From NCBI RefSeq assembly GCF_014083985.1, contig NZ_CP046907.1, forward strand, positions 442,501 through 506,500: 64,000 bases of DNA, read 5' to 3'. The notes under the pieces are model-generated. The model did not search any database. It worked only from the letters and a program-made list of their open reading frames with translations, and was not told the origin of the DNA. Each line of letters opens with the position of its first letter. Positions within the stretch are counted from its first letter, which is position 1. This DNA is from Streptomyces sp. SCUT-3 (GTDB taxonomy: Bacteria; Actinomycetota; Actinomycetes; Streptomycetales; Streptomycetaceae). Positions 63,011 to 64,000 of the stretch are shown here, piece after piece. A program made the translations under genes and the position numbers.

Positions 63011-64000
63011 GTCGTCCCCGCACCCGCGGGGGTAGTTCGGGGCCGCGGTCGCGCAGGATGCTCCACGAGACGTCGTCCCCGCACCCGCGGGGGTAGTTCG
63101 GTGGACCCCCGGGGGCCGGGGGTGGGCATGGGGTCGTCCCCGCACCCGCGGGGGTAGTTCGCGCGGCGCCGCCCACGACCGTCCGGAGTCCGGGTCGTCC
63201 CCGCACCCGCGGGGGTAGTTCGGCTGAGCGATGACCCCACGCTGCGGGCCGAGCGTCGTCCCCGCACCCGCGGGGGTAGTTCGCCACTGGTGGGGGGACA
63301 TCGGGGGGTAGGGAAGTCGTCCCCGCACCCGCGGGGGTAGTTCCCTGTTCCCCTGAGAGGGGGGAACGCCCGGGGAGTCGTCCCCGCACCCGCGGGGGTA
63401 GTTCGGCGATCCTGGACTTCTACGGAGCCCCGATCGGGTCGTCCCCGCACCCGCGGGGGTAGTTCGTTCCCCGGCCGCGGGTGGTGGTCCGGGCGCCCGT
63501 CGTCCCCGCACCCGCGGGGGTAGTTCCTGCTGCGCAGTCTCCGGCATCGGTCCGCCAAGGTCGTCCCCGCACCCGCGGGGGTAGTTCGATGAGCAGGTAG
63601 ACGGTCCACAGCGGGACGAGGTCGTCCCCGCACCCGCGGGGGTAGTTCGACGACCTGTGATGACGTGGCCTCCGCCGCGGCGTCGTCCCCGCACCCGCGG
63701 GGGTAGTTCCGTGATCTTCGTGCTGACCGACGGGGCCGGATCGTCGTCCCCGCACCCGCGGGGGTAGTTCGACCGGGTGGACCATCAACCAGGACGGCAG
63801 CGCGTCGTCCCCGCACCCGCGGGGGTAGTTCGCCCCGCTGGAAGTCCCGCCTCCGCTGGGACGAGTCGTCCCCGCACCCGCGGGGGTAGTTCGCTGGGCC
63901 CGGCGGCGGCGGCGATCTGCACCAGGTCGTCCCCGCACCCGCGGGGGTAGTTCGCCGATGTCCGGGCCGTTCACGTTCGACCTGATGTCGTCCCCGCACC
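63011..64000 (+). CRISPR. Type I-E CRISPR array 2 (16 full repeats and one cut by window end)
   Basis: The same 28-bp repeat as array 1, here on the plus strand, at an exact 61-base period with 16 visible 33-bp spacers. All visible repeats are identical, and the seventeenth is cut at base 64000. The base after the repeat is G in 13 of 16 cases and C in 3, as expected if it comes from an AAG-type PAM during acquisition. The array runs beyond the window, so its old end is not seen. Confidence 0.97.

Noticed and set aside
1-64000. tRNA or rRNA genes, insertion sequences, prophage or integrase genes
   Set aside because: No conserved RNA sequence, transposase motif or terminal inverted repeat with target duplication was seen on either strand.

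Overview
The window is very GC-rich DNA from an actinomycete. GTG starts and 4-nt GTGA/ATGA overlaps are common. It carries a conservon (cvnABCD), an NsdA-type regulator, a DUF397 protein, tandem UspA proteins and an actinobacterial-style ars locus. A Nocardiopsis- or Streptomyces-like host is the best guess; the sequence alone does not settle the genus. No rRNA, tRNA or insertion sequence was seen.

Layout. 1-8.5 kb is metabolic: the 3' part of PTS enzyme I, acetoacetyl-CoA synthetase, a GH31-like protein that has lost its catalytic motifs, a Nudix hydrolase and a secreted VanX-type dipeptidase. 8.6-13.1 kb is a conservon. 13.8-21.2 kb is a three-gene SMC/MukBEF-like (Wadjet JetABC-like, no JetD seen) operon broken by many single-base frameshifts. 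21.4-23.8 kb is pxpABC (5-oxoprolinase). 23.9-33.1 kb holds a HEAT-repeat protein, a PAS fragment, NsdA, an APH-like kinase and a large LuxR-type ATPase regulator. 33.3-44.2 kb resembles a DosR/DevR dormancy island: two UspA proteins, a DevR-like regulator, an Acg-like nitroreductase, flavohemoglobin, a DevS-like GAF kinase and an FMN split-barrel protein, followed by a membrane/SRPBCC/MEDS operon. Several GGGMC-N4-GKCCC-type palindromes lie in its promoters. 44.3-51.2 kb is an arsenic island: two ArsR repressors with different operator types, Acr3, ArsC, three flavoproteins and a thioredoxin-reductase remnant.

51.4-64 kb is a complete type I-E CRISPR-Cas locus. Cas3, cas8e, cse2, cas7e, cas5e, cas6e, cas1 and cas2 lie on the minus strand between two arrays that read outward from them. 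Two things stand out. The Cse2 subunit is a single polypeptide made of two Cse2 domains, a covalent version of the usual dimer. The cas3-cas8e gap holds a two-unit mini-CRISPR with its own promoter. Its 15-nt pseudo-spacer matches a site in the putative cas8e promoter at 10 of the first 11 bases. The single mismatch is at seed position 6, and an AAG PAM lies next to the site. This fits a CreR/CreA-type RNA that guides Cascade to repress its own operon.

A caution for the whole window: many genes, mostly between 10 and 20 kb, carry single-base indels in G/C runs whose correction restores good protein. Consensus errors are more likely than genuine decay.
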